From assembly GCA_016800925.1 (NCBI GenBank), contig JABCPU010000236.1, positions 42,073 to 106,072 of the forward strand: DNA of 64,000 bases, read 5' to 3'. A program made the position numbers and the translations under genes. The number at the start of each line of letters is the position of its first letter. Within the stretch, counting starts at the first letter, position 1. Below are positions 11,607-22,498 of the stretch, piece after piece. The notes under the pieces were generated by a model. That model worked only from the letters and a program-made list of their open reading frames with translations, was not told the origin of the DNA and did not search any database. The stretch comes from Suillus spraguei (taxonomy: Eukaryota; Basidiomycota; Agaricomycetes; Boletales; Suillaceae).

Positions 11607-11903
11607 TGTAATGAACATATTGGCACTGGCCTCAAAAACCCTATCTTTTAGCACTCGTCTCATGTCTATAGGAGTTACCACTTGTCCATGGCCATCTTGC
11701 CCCTTTAGCATTGCCGGCGGCATCCCATGCTTACCGCACACCATCCTGACTGCCGCACCATGTTCCATGTACTGATGTCCTTCCATGTCCTTGCTGTGTC
11801 CGCATAGCTCCATTTGGTGTGTAGTTTGTTTTATGTTTGTTATCACTGATTCCACGGCAAGTCTTATTACATGTCGCCTCGTGCCACAGCTGCCTTGTAC
11901 CTG
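11607..11903 (-). repeat. Family A repeat fragment (terminal part), inverted
   Basis: Starts tgtaatgaacatattggcac and follows the family in reverse orientation to the gccacagctgcc region, where gypsy C coding sequence begins abruptly. The junction truncates both. Confidence 0.75.
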
Positions 11904-12774
11904 ATGCACTATCCTGCCAGCACGACTACAACTCCAGCAAAGATGATAATGAAGACCAGACTCTCCTCCCTGACACTCTATTCATTTGTCTTATTGACAC
12001 TGACTTGAAGGATGTGTTATCCTCCTCTGACCCCCTCGGCGACCCTGTTTTCAAAACAGCCTCTGACACCCTTGATGGCATGTGTCTTCTCCCTATGAAA
12101 TCGGCACTTGCTGATTGGAAGATCAAGGAGAACGTCCTCTATTATGAAAATTGTGCCTACATTCTCCCGCCACATCGCACCAATATCTTGCGTTGGTATC
12201 ATGATCATCCGACTGCGGGGCATCCTGGCAGATTCAAAACTGAAGAACTCATCAAATGGGAAGCATGGTGGCCCGCTATGGGCTCCTATATCTGGAAATA
12301 CATGGAGGGTTGCACCCTTTTTCAGCAAATGAAAGCAGATACTCATTCTGTTCAATTTCCACTTACCCCAATCCCCTCCTCCGCAACTCAACCTTTCTCT
12401 CAGGTCTCTGTTGATTTGATCACTGACCTCCCTGTTTCTGGGGGCTTTGACAGCATCATGGTTGTGGTAGACCATGGCCTTATGAAGGGGTTAATTAATA
12501 TCCCATGTTTAAAAACCATCACTTCCGAGGGCATTGCCAAACTATTTCCGAAGCACGTCTATCACCAATTTGGACTCCATGATAAAGTCATCTCTGATTG
12601 CAGTTCCTCTCTTGCTTCTCAAAGGAACTTGCCCGACTTCTTGACTACATCATTGCCCCATCTACTGCATATCACCCTCAGACTGATGGTCAAACTGAAT
12701 GACTCAATCAAGAGCTTGAAACATATGTGCACATTTACTGTTGCAACAACCTTGAAGATTGGATAGAGCATCTA
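11904..12774 (+). pseudogene. Gypsy family C pol fragment: RNase H tail and integrase
   Basis: The plus-strand frame (11837-12766 overall) reads PDALS then DLKDVLSSSDPL and the zinc-binding HDHPTAGHPGRFKTEEL with CTLFQQMK. The integrase core follows (SVDLITDLPVSGGFDSIM; DHGLMKG). It is colinear with 20812-21570 of element C and so is a second, 5'-truncated copy. After ISDC a small frame change precedes the PQTDGQTE region, which reads as HPQTDGQTE only in another frame. The first zinc-finger Cys is Phe (TLFQQM), and the copy is not functional. It ends where the MITE at 12775 begins. Confidence 0.85.
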
Positions 12775-12994
12775 CAGTAAGCAACAAAACTGTTGCAATG
12801 TTTGCATGATTTTGATTGTTCTCATTATATCTATATCCTTTCAGGGATCGCTGCTATGGAAATGCCAAAGAGAGCGTTATTGTAGCCCTACATCCTGGCT
12901 ACAATAGCCGTCTCACATTAAAGGTGTGAAACAATTTGCTTAAAAGGATATAAGCAATATACTGCAGGGTATGCATTGCAACGGTTTTGTTGCT
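12775..12994. mobile_element. Tc1/mariner-like MITE, about 220 bp
   Basis: The left end is TA followed by cagtaagcaacaaaac, a typical fungal Tc1/mariner start. The right end shows the inverted form cattgcaacggttttgttgct. The interior matches the element at 52261-52490 in opposite orientation (ggatataagcaatatactgcagggt; gaaacaatttgcttaa). No reading frame. It lies against the Tc1 transposase remnant on its right, whose end may share the same terminal repeat. Confidence 0.75.
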
Positions 12995-13024
12995 GATGAT
13001 TCTAGATATAGATACTGTCAATTA

Positions 13025-13570
13025 TTAGTAAGTAGTGTATCCTCCCTTTGCTTTAATCACTGCCTCAACCCTCCTTGGCATGCTTTCTATAAGATTCTGA
13101 CATTTGGCTGCATCAATCTGCTCCCATCCTCTCTCTATACACTCCCAAAGTTCTATTATCCCATTTGGTGGGTTGGGATACTCTGCAAGCCTCTCTTTCA
13201 GGAAAAACCATAGATGTTCAATTGGATTGAGGTCAGGAGATTGTGCAGGCCATACCATGACCTCATATCCATGATCCTCAAACCACTGCTTGGCCTTCCT
13301 ACTAGTGTGCTTGGGGTCATTGTCTTGCTAAAAGACAATGTCTGCAGGAGATTTGCCATAATAGTTGAGAGTCTGTTGAAGTTCATCCTCAACATGCTAG
13401 TGTAGATGTCAGCATCCATTTTACCATCAATCTTGCATGCCAACCCTACATCCTCCCAAGTCATACAGCCCCACATTATCACTGAACCTTCCCCAAACTT
13501 TACTGTTCCCTCTACTAGCCTGTCACTTAGGCCCTCTCCTGCCTTTTTCCCAAGAGAGGAGATGTCTAAG
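13025..13570 (-). pseudogene. Tc1/mariner transposase, C-terminal half, frameshifted
   Basis: Minus-strand frames from 13570 down read LVEGTVKFGEGS, then WGCMTWEDVGLACKIDGKMD. After a shift they read PAQSPDLNPIEHLWFFLKERL and KCQNLIESMPRRVEAVI to a stop near 13025. SPDLNPIEHLW is the DDE-superfamily block with the last catalytic Glu of DD34E Tc1 transposases. The N-terminal helix-turn-helix region is absent because a family A repeat cuts in at 13571. A one- or two-base frame change splits the core near 13250-13390. Confidence 0.85.
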
Positions 13571-14322
13571 AATGTTCGACCCTAAAGGGAATGCTAGTTA
13601 GTATAGTTCAATAATACCCAACCTGAGGTGCAAGAATGCCGTCGGAGGTAACAAGATGCTAGCAGTGACCTCCGGTCTGTGGGAAACTAGTGGTAAGCGT
13701 GGGAATGCGGTAGGCAAGCGGTAGTGAAAGCGGTAAAACTGCGGTAAAGTGTGGGAACTTTGGCGGTAAAACAAGCAGTGAAGTAACGCAAGCAGTAGCC
13801 CAAGCAGTAGCCAAAGCAGTAGCCCAAGCAGTAGCCAAAGCAGTAGCGCAATTCTTTAGAGACAGTAATGGTGACTATTCCTAAGTACCGTGCATACTAT
13901 AGGAGGGAAGTAAGGAATGAGTACAGGTACCTAGGAATTTTATATGAAAGAATAGCTATGAAGATGGAAGGGATAGGATAAACATGGAGCAGACATGTAA
14001 TAAGACTGCACTACAGTTTGCAAAACATAACATAACAGTGAGACTGGATGGACATTGGATGGACAGTAAATCTTGCTTGAGGATGCCTAATGGGTTCGTG
14101 GAGATTGTCGAAGATCACCGCTTTGCAGGAAATTTGCCATAGTACAGCTGTTAAGCTGCAATGAAGCTTCTGGAGTGCAGAACAATACCATTAGATAGGG
14201 GTAATGCATGGTACAATTATACAACATAGGACGGTGAAGCCGAAGGGTAAGGATCATGATAGCTGGTTGACACCTATATGAAAATGTGCCATTTTGAGCT
14301 CAGTGTGAGTTTGCTCATCACA
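13571..14322 (+). repeat. Family A repeat, subfamily A2, 5'-truncated
   Basis: Starts within the family at aatgttcgaccctaaaggga and continues through gcccaag/cagtagc repeats to the A2-type end (gagctcagtgtgagtttgctcatcaca). Subfamily A2 differs from A1 in the middle (agtaccgtgcatactatagg) and at the 3' end. Confidence 0.7.
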
Positions 14323-16053
14323 CTGTATATCATACCAACTTGCCAATCCATGATTCTCAAGCCGATGCCCATCCATGTCCTTGCCTCATCCACATAGCTC
14401 CATTTGGTGCGTAGTTTATACATGTTTGTTTATCACTGATTCCATGGCAAGTCTTATTACATGTTGCCTTGTGCCGCAGCCACCTCATGCTGTAACGAGC
14501 AAACTCACGCTGAGCTTGAAATGGCACATTTTCATATAGGTGTCAACCGGCAATCATTATCCTTACCTTTCGGCTTCACCGTCCTACTTTACCATGCATT
14601 TACCCCTATCTAACGGTATTGTTCTGCACTCCAGAAGCCTCGTTGCAGCTTAACAGCTGTACTACAGCAACTTTCCCATGAAGTGGTGATCTTTGGCAAT
14701 CTCCGCGAACCCATTAGGCATCCACAAGCAAGATTCACCATCTGTCCTATGTCCATCCAGTCTCGCCAGTACATGATGTTTTGTAAACTGTAGTGCAGTC
14801 TTATTACATGTCTGCTGCATGTTTATCCTATCCCTTCCGTTTCCATAGCTATTCCTTTCGTATAAAATTCCTAGGTACCTGTACTCTTTCCTTACTTCCC
14901 TCCTATAGTACACACGGTACTTAGGAATAGTCACCACTACTGTCACTACGAAATAAAGTCCTTTACCAAAGTTACTGTCTCTAAGAATTGCTTTACTGCT
15001 GCATGCACTACCACTCTTTACCGCTTTCCCGCACTACTTCTTTCTCACGCTTCACTGCTACACTACTGCTTGTTTTACCGCAGAAGTTCCCATGCTTACC
15101 GCAGTTTTACCGCTTGTACTACTGCAGTTTTACTGTTCGTGCTACCGCTTGCCTACCGCATTCCCACGCTTACCGCTAGTTTTACCGCAAGTTTCCCACG
15201 GACCAGAGGTCACCGCTAGCATCTTGCTACCTCCGACGGCATTCTCGCACTACAGGTTGGGCAATATCGAACTATATTAACTTAGCATTCCCTTTAGGGT
15301 CAAATGTTCTTGCCTTCGCAAGTGAAGCAGACTAGGTAGAGTGCAAGACTCGCATACTAGCTTATGCCATGGTTTATCTACAGCTCAGGCTATATTGTAT
15401 CTTTACAGCACTATGTTACATACTGGCAGTTACCTCACTCGAGTGCTACTGATCTCACCTATGCATCCTGAGTACATACAAGGTAGGATATAAGGACTTG
15501 ATAGCCTGCATGTATACAGTACCTCATTTTCACCGTACTATAGGTCAGGATTAGTGTCTAGCTCTGGAACCACCCAGTAGTAGACTTAGTCTTTAGTTTC
15601 CTTTACTGCTCATTAATTGATATCGTTCATTCACTGCTACCACTGGCACATTGCTAAGCTTTTTTTGACTCCTATCTTGATTTGACTTTGCATGCACTGC
15701 TACTTTACCGCTGAAAGTACTGCAGCTTTCTTTCTTGCTTCTACTTCACCACTCACACAGCACTGCTACTGCTGACACTACTGCTCACTATCACTTGCTC
15801 AATGCTACTCACAGGCATTGTTATAGTCACGCTACCACCACTACTTATGACACTAGTTCTGGCAGCATCATCACTGACTGCAGCATCATTCTCGCACATT
15901 GGTTTGACATTAACTTGGCTATACTAACAGGCATCCCCTTTAGGGTTGAATGTTCTTGCCTTAGCAAGTGAAGTAAACTAGGTAGAGTGCAAGACTCACA
16001 TACTAGCTTAGGCCATGGTTTATCTACAGCCCAGGTTAGGTTGTATCTTTACA
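14323..16053 (-). mobile_element. Family A1 repeat interrupted by an A2 copy
   Basis: The two parts 14323-14490 and 15408-16053 together follow the A1 consensus in reverse orientation. The break falls at ctcatgc/tatgtta, and 14491-15407 holds a complete A2 copy in the same orientation. The left end (14323) is truncated against the previous A2 fragment. Confidence 0.75.
14491..15407 (-). mobile_element. Family A2 repeat, full copy (917 bp), nested
   Basis: Plus strand from tgtaacgagcaaactcac to tatattgtatctttaca. It shares the A2-specific middle with 22499-23430 (cctttcgtataaaattccta; ctctttccttacttccc). The many taccgc/accgct words are characteristic. No coding capacity. Confidence 0.8.
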
Positions 16054-16737
16054 ATGTGGATGTAGCAGATATCATCCAAAACAACAGACACACCAAGAGG
16101 TCCTTCAATGGAGCTAAGGTCAAAAAAACATGTAGCGCAGATTATTAATATGAAAAAGGTTCACTCCTCACTCAATCACTTATGTCGTGTGCCTAGTAAG
16201 TTGTAGTATTCAGCAATGTCAGTGATGGTGTATGATGACCAAATTTGGCAGGTTCGATTCTCACTTTCTTCAGTTACATCTTGGTGATCTGTTGATGGCA
16301 ATTTCAACTATGTTCAATTCTGGTGTACTATCATTGACTTCTTTGAGAGGCCTCCCAGTTGAGATGCACAGTGCAGGGTTGACAGGCTTCTCGAGTGGAG
16401 TATGTAGGTGCATTATGTATCTGTGTATCTGTCTCAGTAAGCATCACCTGAACTCTGTTTATGAAGGTTTTTGGATGGAACCACCATGATGACATCAGCG
16501 ACACAGTGAAGGCCAATATGTCTATCAATGCCCTCACAAAGCAAAGGGCACAACACAATGATGCAGCCTTCAACTTGCCTTAGAGATCTCTCATGTAGCT
16601 TACTATGGTTTCTATCTTAATGTCCAACTTGATGTTGATCTACTGGATACAAAATAAAAATAAAAATATTGAGCTACTACCTTCAGAAGCACTCTCTGAG
16701 TCCAATTCAGATCATGAAGTTGCATCAAGATATGGGT
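16054..16737. other. No gene recognised; possible decayed retroelement
   Basis: Frames on both strands are short and disagree. The minus strand shows weakly coding-like stretches but no motif I can name. Confidence 0.3.
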
Positions 16738-17015
16738 GCTTGTGTGATTAGGCTAATTCAGGAGAATGTAGCGTGAACATGAACATGTTCATATTCTCCA
16801 TCATTTGTTCTAACCACTCAATTCAAGCTCCAGTTGGTGAATATACTTGCTTGTGCTAGTTGGGCCAAATCAGGGGAGTGCAGCATAACCATGAACATGT
16901 TCATATTGTCAAGGATTTGCACTAACAATGTGATTCAAGCTCCAGTTCATGAATCTGTCTGCTTGTGGTGGATAGGCTGGATTCATGGAGTACAATGCAA
17001 CCATGAACATCACTG
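16738..17015. repeat. Tandem repeat, about 111 bp period, 2.5 copies
   Basis: The word gcttgtg followed by a gattaggct/ggataggctgg-like stretch and aaccatgaacatgttcat recurs starting at 16738, 16849 and 16961 (spacing 111 and 112 bp). Between them gattcaagctccagttcatgaa also repeats. Copies differ by roughly a quarter of positions, so the array is old. Confidence 0.7.
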
Positions 17016-17165
17016 AATTATGTGCACAGCTACAACTAGACCATGATACATAGCACAATACCTGCAAGGGCAGTTGAATGGTAAGCTGGGTACTGAGGTT
17101 GCTTCATGAATCTCTGCTGTTGAATCTGGAGTCAGGGTACATTGCTACGACAACACATGGTCCAC

Positions 17166-17945
17166 TGTAAAGATACAACCTAACCTGGGCTATGAATAAA
17201 CTACCTCCTAAGTTAGTATGTGAGTCTTGTGCTCCGTCTAGTCTGCTTCACTTGTTAAACAAGAGTGTTCGACCTTAAAGGGGGATGCTTGTTAGTATAG
17301 CCTAATCCAAGTCAAACCTGTGAGTGAATGTAGCATTGTGGTCAGCAGTAAGATGCCGTGGCTAGCGAAGATGCTGCCAGAACTAGCGTCATTTGTAGCA
17401 GTGCTACCGTGGTTGATATAATGCTTGAAAATGTAGCGTCAAGCGGGCAACAATGAGCAATAAAGTCAGCAATAGCAGTAAGATGTGAGCAGTGCAAAGA
17501 AACAGTAAAGAAATCCACGGTACTTTCAGCAGTAAAGTAGCGGTGAGCGTGAAGTTTGGTCAAAACAGGGGTCAAGAATCTAGCGGTATGCCAGCGGTAA
17601 CAGTGAACGAGTGATGATGATTAATGAGCGGTAACAAAACTTAAAGACTAAGTCCACTACTGGGTAGATCCAGAGCTAGACACTAATCCTGACCTATAGT
17701 ATGGTGAAAATGAGGTACTGTATCTTGCGGGCAATGCAGTGCTTATATCCTAAATTGTATGTACTTGGAATGTGTTAGGTGAAATCAGTAGCACTCGAAT
17801 GCAGTAACTGACGTATGTAAACGTAGTGTGAGGCAGCTGCAGCATGAGGCAACATGTAATAAGACTTGCCATGGGATCAGTGATAAACAGTCATGTACAA
17901 ACTACACACCAAATGGAGCTATGCAGACGTGGCAAGGACATGGAA
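17166..17945 (+). repeat. Family A1 repeat, 3'-truncated
   Basis: Starts tgtaaagatacaacctaacc and follows A1 to ggcaaggacatggaa. It then changes abruptly to sequence that is not family A. About 180 bp of the 3' end are missing. The adjoining 18017 LTR belongs to element C. Confidence 0.8.
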
Positions 17946-18016
17946 GAGGTCATATTGGTGTGTTCTGGCTTTTCAGGATGGAAAGCATGGAAGTATGAGG
18001 TGAGAAGCATACTTTC

Positions 18017-18492
18017 TGTTACGAACTGGGGTGGTGTCACCAGCGGCAGTGAAAAGACACAGATGGTCTGCTGGGAAGTTCTACAATGTTCAAAAGAGAA
18101 CAAGGTGAAAGTACAAGGAATGCATTCCGAGTACTATCAAGGGTTCAGCCTCAAAGACAAGTCTAAGAGGTTCTACAAGAATAGAGACTAAGGCTAAGGA
18201 GTGCTTAGACTTAGAGACAATTCAAGACGACTTAGGTTGGAGACCTAAGTGAAGGATGTTCCAGGTAAAACCCAGTAAGATTAAAGTAAAGTATACAAGT
18301 GTAATACAACGTGCTTAAATAGGTCAATATGTGCACACGGATCAAGAGAGTTGTGAGAATGTAAGTGCGTATCCAAAGAAGGAAGGCAACTATAGTACAG
18401 ATGCATTGAGCATATGAGTCAGAGTCATGTTATGTAATATACAAGTAAAGGAGACAAAGAGAGAATGAATAGGGGCACGTACGACTGTAACA
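18017..18492 (-). mobile_element. 3' LTR of gypsy element C (476 bp)
   Basis: The plus strand runs from tgttacgaactggggtgg to gtacgactgtaaca, the reverse complement of the solo LTRs at 9005, 42568 and 51616. Unlike those it has no matching flanks (ctttc versus ttacc), as expected for an LTR still attached to its element. Directly inside lies a polypurine tract (minus strand acaagggggtaa, 18493-18504). This LTR therefore ties family C LTRs to the chromodomain gypsy pol upstream. Confidence 0.9.
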
Positions 18493-18515
18493 TTACCCCC
18501 TTGTTACATGGAAAG

Positions 18516-19187
18516 TCACCGACTTTCATAGTTAGCAATGTCTTCATCAGCAGCACTTCCCCCTAGCATATAAGCCGCTTCTTCTTCTGCTATAGTCCTC
18601 GCTCGTCGACCTGCCTTTCTTCGTCGACAATTAATAAGATACTGCTCCCACCTACGAAGTGCATCATAAAATCCATCGTCCTTCCAAGTAAGTGTAAACG
18701 GGGGATCTCCAAGACGCTGAGGGCAGTAGATAGATAGATGGGTAGGGGTGTGTTGCAGACAAATTTGGCACTGGTATTCGGGGCAATTCTTTTGCCAATA
18801 TCCTATGATGCCACAGAATCGACATTTCATATTTTCATCAGTGTTGGAGGTAGATATGCGTAATGGTGATAGCAAAATAATGGGTTTGGGACTAGTGGAT
18901 CTGGCGCGTTTCTTTCCCTTCCGTCGCACCATATGACTTAAAGCAAAGGCATTGTCGTGTCTGAGTTGTGCCTGCTGTTTAGTGGTAAGAGTGTATGCTG
19001 ACGTTGGGAGATCAGGAGTAGTTGCTCGTTCAGCAACCGCGAGGAGTTCATTAGAGGAGGAAGGGGACGTTATGCCGAAGTCCTTTGCTAAGACTGGTGA
19101 AACAGGGTCCATTGGACCAAATGATGCTGGGATGGAAATGGGAGGATGAATATGGAGGTCGCGAAGTTGAGGACTGAGTGCCACCAA
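18516..19187 (-). CDS. Post-pol reading frame of element C with zinc-finger cluster
   Basis: A 223-residue frame between pol and the 3' LTR, same strand as pol. About residues 125-165 hold CRFCGIIGYWQKNC, a zinc-knuckle-like CX2C...C motif, followed by CQICLQHTPTHLSIYC, which resembles a second CX2C...H...C finger. Upstream is a basic stretch (RRKGKKRARS). The C-terminus is Arg-rich (NCRRRKAGRRARTI) and then acidic. No TM segment is visible, so it is not an envelope protein; a nucleic-acid-binding or gag-like role is an inference. It probably forms one product with the frame at 19321-19953, the ~130 bp between them containing stops or an intron. Known Ty3/gypsy elements usually end after integrase. 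Confidence 0.6.
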   Translation of the reverse strand: MVALSPQLRDLHIHPPISIPASFGPMDPVSPVLAKDFGITSPSSSNELLAVAERATTPDLPTSAYTLTTKQQAQLRHDNAFALSHMVRRKGKKRARSTSPKPIILLSPLRISTSNTDENMKCRFCGIIGYWQKNCPEYQCQICLQHTPTHLSIYCPQRLGDPPFTLTWKDDGFYDALRRWEQYLINCRRRKAGRRARTIAEEEAAYMLGGSAADEDIANYESR

Positions 19188-19320
19188 CTCAGCGACAGGA
19201 ACTCCTATATTTTTGCAGCTTCACACTGCTCGTCCATACAAGGTTCATACAACCATGCGGGGTGATCGTGGGAAACTATGACAGGGGCGATGAAGTTGGT
19301 CACTCAATGGGGGATGGAGT

Positions 19321-19953
19321 TCATGGGGAAGCGAGGTTCATTTGAGTTTGCTGTAGATCAATGATAGCTTCTTCGACTAAATTTCTGGCCATTCTTGTTT
19401 CAGCAACTGATTGCTGGATAGTTTCAATGACTGCATTGGTGAGCTGTCCAATCTCCTGGACAGTAGTATATAAGCCAGCAAAGGCATTGATATTAGAATA
19501 AATGCCCGAAGGAGGGGGTGAAGGGACTGGAAGTGGATCCATATTTCTTTGCGGAGAGGGAGGTCGAGCAACACCTGCTCGGCGTTTGGCCACGATGTGA
19601 ATAGCTTCTTCAACATCACTCTTAAAAGAACGGGGAAGCAACAGCATAGCGTAAGAATGAATGTGTTTCTGTAGATGTAAGATGCGCTGGCGATACGTGA
19701 TTTCTGTAGTTTCATTGATGGTAGTTTCAATGAGGGCGGCAGTGCGGATGATGTTGACAAGAAGTAAAGCTGGAAGGCACCTCTTTGGTAAGGATTCTCT
19801 CAATTTTGAGAGCGTGTCCTTCGCATAGAAGGCGGCTTCAATATAGGAGGTGTTGTTGATTTTGGTGGCAAGGGTTCCGTAGTTTTCTGCATTGGAATCA
19901 GAGTCATTGTTGGCAATAGTGATGGGGGTGATGTATGCAGTGGGAAAGGACAT
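19321..19953 (-). CDS. Post-pol reading frame of element C, N-terminal part, unknown function
   Basis: A 210-residue frame starting MSFPTAYITPITIANN, just 3' of the pol stop (20010). It is mostly predicted helical, with a Pro-rich hinge (PPSPQRNMDPLPVPSPPPSG) near residues 135-155 and a C-terminal coiled-coil-like stretch (EIGQLTNAVIETIQQSVAETR). I recognise no family. It lies in the order pol - this frame - zinc-finger frame - 3' LTR, and the length and helix content recall capsid-type gag proteins, but this is only an impression. Confidence 0.55.
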   Translation of the reverse strand: MSFPTAYITPITIANNDSDSNAENYGTLATKINNTSYIEAAFYAKDTLSKLRESLPKRCLPALLLVNIIRTAALIETTINETTEITYRQRILHLQKHIHSYAMLLLPRSFKSDVEEAIHIVAKRRAGVARPPSPQRNMDPLPVPSPPPSGIYSNINAFAGLYTTVQEIGQLTNAVIETIQQSVAETRMARNLVEEAIIDLQQTQMNLASP

Positions 19954-20009
19954 TTCGAAAGGTGTTTAGTTGATCAAGTGCTTGTGTGATTTGATTGACT
20001 GAAGAATAA

Positions 20010-22375
20010 TCAGAGGGAGTGTTGCTTCTTATAAGCATTCAGGATTCGAGCGGAGTTCTTCAAGTTCTTTTCTGGGAGCCACTTGTTATCTCCTGATGAA
20101 TATCCTGTCCAGGAAACAAGATAGTGTCGGCAAATGCTGGTTCCTTTGTGGGAAAGAATTGCTTCTACTTCGTATTCTTCTTCTTCTTCAATAATATCAG
20201 GTGGTAGTTCAGGGAAGTTCGGGCCATGTATGTCTGTTTCGCTATAGGATGATAAGACAGAAGCATGAAAAGTGGGATGAATTTTCCATTGTGGGGGGAG
20301 TTTGAGCGTAAATGTGATAGGTGATAAGACATCAATGATCGGGAAAGGTCCGTATCGCTTTGGCGCAAGTTTTCTGTGATGGGAGTTTGAGTTTAAGATT
20401 AGTAGCAGATAGCCAGACCTTATCTCCGATCTTCCATGGAATGTACCTCTATCCTTGGGATCGTTCGGCCATTGTCTGCATCGCAATGTTATGGCAGGCA
20501 ATTGCTTCTTCTCTTATCTTCTGTAGGGATTGTACTCGATCTTCTGCTGCAGGGACGGATGAGTCAGGGATCAGGTGAGGGATGGCGCGCGGTTTGTATC
20601 CCATCATGAGATAGAAAGGTGATGCATTCCTTGCATCGTGCTTTTGGTGGTTGTGGACAAATTCAGCGATTGGTAGGTGTTCCACCCAATCTTCAGGATT
20701 ATTGCGGCAATAGATGCGCAGGTACGTTTCTAGTTCTTGATTGAGCCTCTCAGTTTGGCCATCAGTCTGAGGGTGATAAGCCGTAGATGGGGCAATGACA
20801 TAGTTGAGAAGTCAGGCAAGTTCCTTGGAGAAGCGAGATAGGAACTGCGGACCTCGATCCGAGATGACTTTGTCATGGAGTCCAAATCGACGGTAGACAT
20901 GCTTCAAGAATAGTTTGGCAATGCCTTCGGAATTGACAGTTTTCAAACAAGGGATAATAATTACCCCCTTCATAAGGCCATGGTCTACCATGACCATAAT
21001 ACTGTCAAAGCCTCCAGAGACAGGGAGGTCAGTGATAAGATTGACGGAGACCTGAGAAAAGGGTCGAGTCGCAGATGAGGGAATCGGGGCAAGTGGAGGG
21101 CGGACCGGGTGTGTATCTGTTTTCATTTGCTGACAAAGGGTGCAACCCTCGACGTATTTCCAGACATAAGAGCTTATAGCGGGCCACCAGGCTTCCCGTT
21201 TGACGAGTTCCTCAGTTTTGAATCTACCGGGATGTCCTGCAGTAGGATGATCATGATACCTTTTCAGGATATTGGGACGATGTGCCGGTGGAATATAGGC
21301 GCGATTCTTAAAATAGAGGATGTTCTCCTCAATCTTCCAGTCAGAAAGTGCCGACTTCATAGGTGGAAGGCATATGCCATCAAGGGCATCAGATGCTGTC
21401 TTGAATACAGGGTCATCGAGGGGGTCAGAGGATGACAAAACATCCTTCAGGTCGGTGTCAATAAGACGAACGAATAGGGTGTCATGGAGGAGGGTCTGGT
21501 CCTTGTTATCGTCTTTGCTGGAGTCGTAGTCGGGTCGGCGAGATAGTGCATCAGGTACTGCCAATTTAGTACCTGCAACGTGATGCAGTTCAATGTTGTA
21601 AATAGACAAAATCAGTTGCCAATGTGCTTGGCGACGGGTAAGCTTCTGTGCACTTCTAAAGTACAGAAGATTCTTGTGGTTGGTGAATACCAGGATGGGG
21701 TGCAGGTTTCCTGCAAGATAATGATGCCATTCATTCAATGCCCAGATCACAGCAAGGAGTTCCCAATCAAAGATCTGGTAATTGCGTTCTGCAGGGTTCA
21801 AAGACTGTGAGAGATATGCGCATGGGTGATAAACACCATTCTCATCGGTCTGCAAGCGAACTCCGCCAGTTGCTACAAGCGAAGCATCGGTAGCAATAGC
21901 AAATTGTTGGGAAGGATCAGGGTTACAGAGTACCGGTTGGGATGTGAAGCGTCGTTTTAGTTCTTCGAAGGTGTCCATACATTCAGTTGACCAATCAAAA
22001 ACCTTATCTTTCTTTGTTAATTCGATAAGGGGTCGAGCAATGTCAGAGTAGTGGGAGATGAATGTTCGGTAGAAATTGCAAAAACCAAGGAATGACTGAA
22101 CATCTTTTACAGATTTTGGAATTGGCCATTCGGCGATTCCTTTGGTCTTGGCGGTGTCCATAGCAACTTGTCCGGGCCAAATTATCATTTCAAGGTATTC
22201 CACTTCTTCTGCATCGAAGGTGCATTTCTCCAGTTTTAGGAACAGATGTTCCTTTCGTATCTTCATCAAAACCCATCTTGTCCATTTGTGGTGTTCCGCC
22301 ATAGTCGTGGAGAAAATCAGGATATCGTCCATGTATATAACCATCCATCCTTCATTGATTTCCTGCTGGAAGGTA
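20010..22375 (-). pseudogene. Gypsy element C pol: RT (from YMDD), RNase H, integrase, chromodomain
   Basis: Reads from about 22375 down: RT active site VIYMDDILIFS, thumb with LKLEKCTF, connection FLGFCNFYRTFI, RNase H (ATDASLVATGGVRLQ; DWELLAVIWALNEW; FTNHKNL). The zinc-binding HHCC follows (YHDHPTAGHPGRF...CTLCQQM) and the integrase core ([45 protein letters not shown], here the catalytic Glu). The C-terminal chromodomain is in 20010-20150 (YEVEAILSHKGTS...YLVSWTGYSSGDNKWLPEKNL). A stop after SKELA and two small frame changes (about 20500 and 20390) break it. All RT upstream of the active site is missing and replaced by KDZ sequence. Confidence 0.9.
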
Positions 22376-22498
22376 CGATGTTTCAACAATGATTCCCGCA
22401 TCCGGTCACCCCATTGGGTTGCCTTCCACAAGAAAAAGTTGCACATCCAATCCATCTCCGATTGGACCAATGATATTTCTTCCTTCCATCAATCCCGT
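22376..22498 (-). pseudogene. C-terminal tail of a KDZ transposase, fused in frame to gypsy RT
   Basis: The first ~35 residues of the long frame 20812-22470 (VQSEMDWMCNFFLWKATQW) do not fit RT. They fit the conserved helical end of KDZ transposases (EEM..V..F..WKA.WW-like). The KDZ gene body lies just beyond the family A2 repeat (22499-23430), whose ccgt flanks show that 22498 and 23431 were once contiguous. The junction with RT is near 22375, between FQQ and EINEGW. Confidence 0.65.

Noticed and set aside
18516..19187. Envelope gene in element C
   Set aside because: The frame lies where env would be, but there is no signal peptide or membrane segment; zinc fingers point to nucleic-acid binding.
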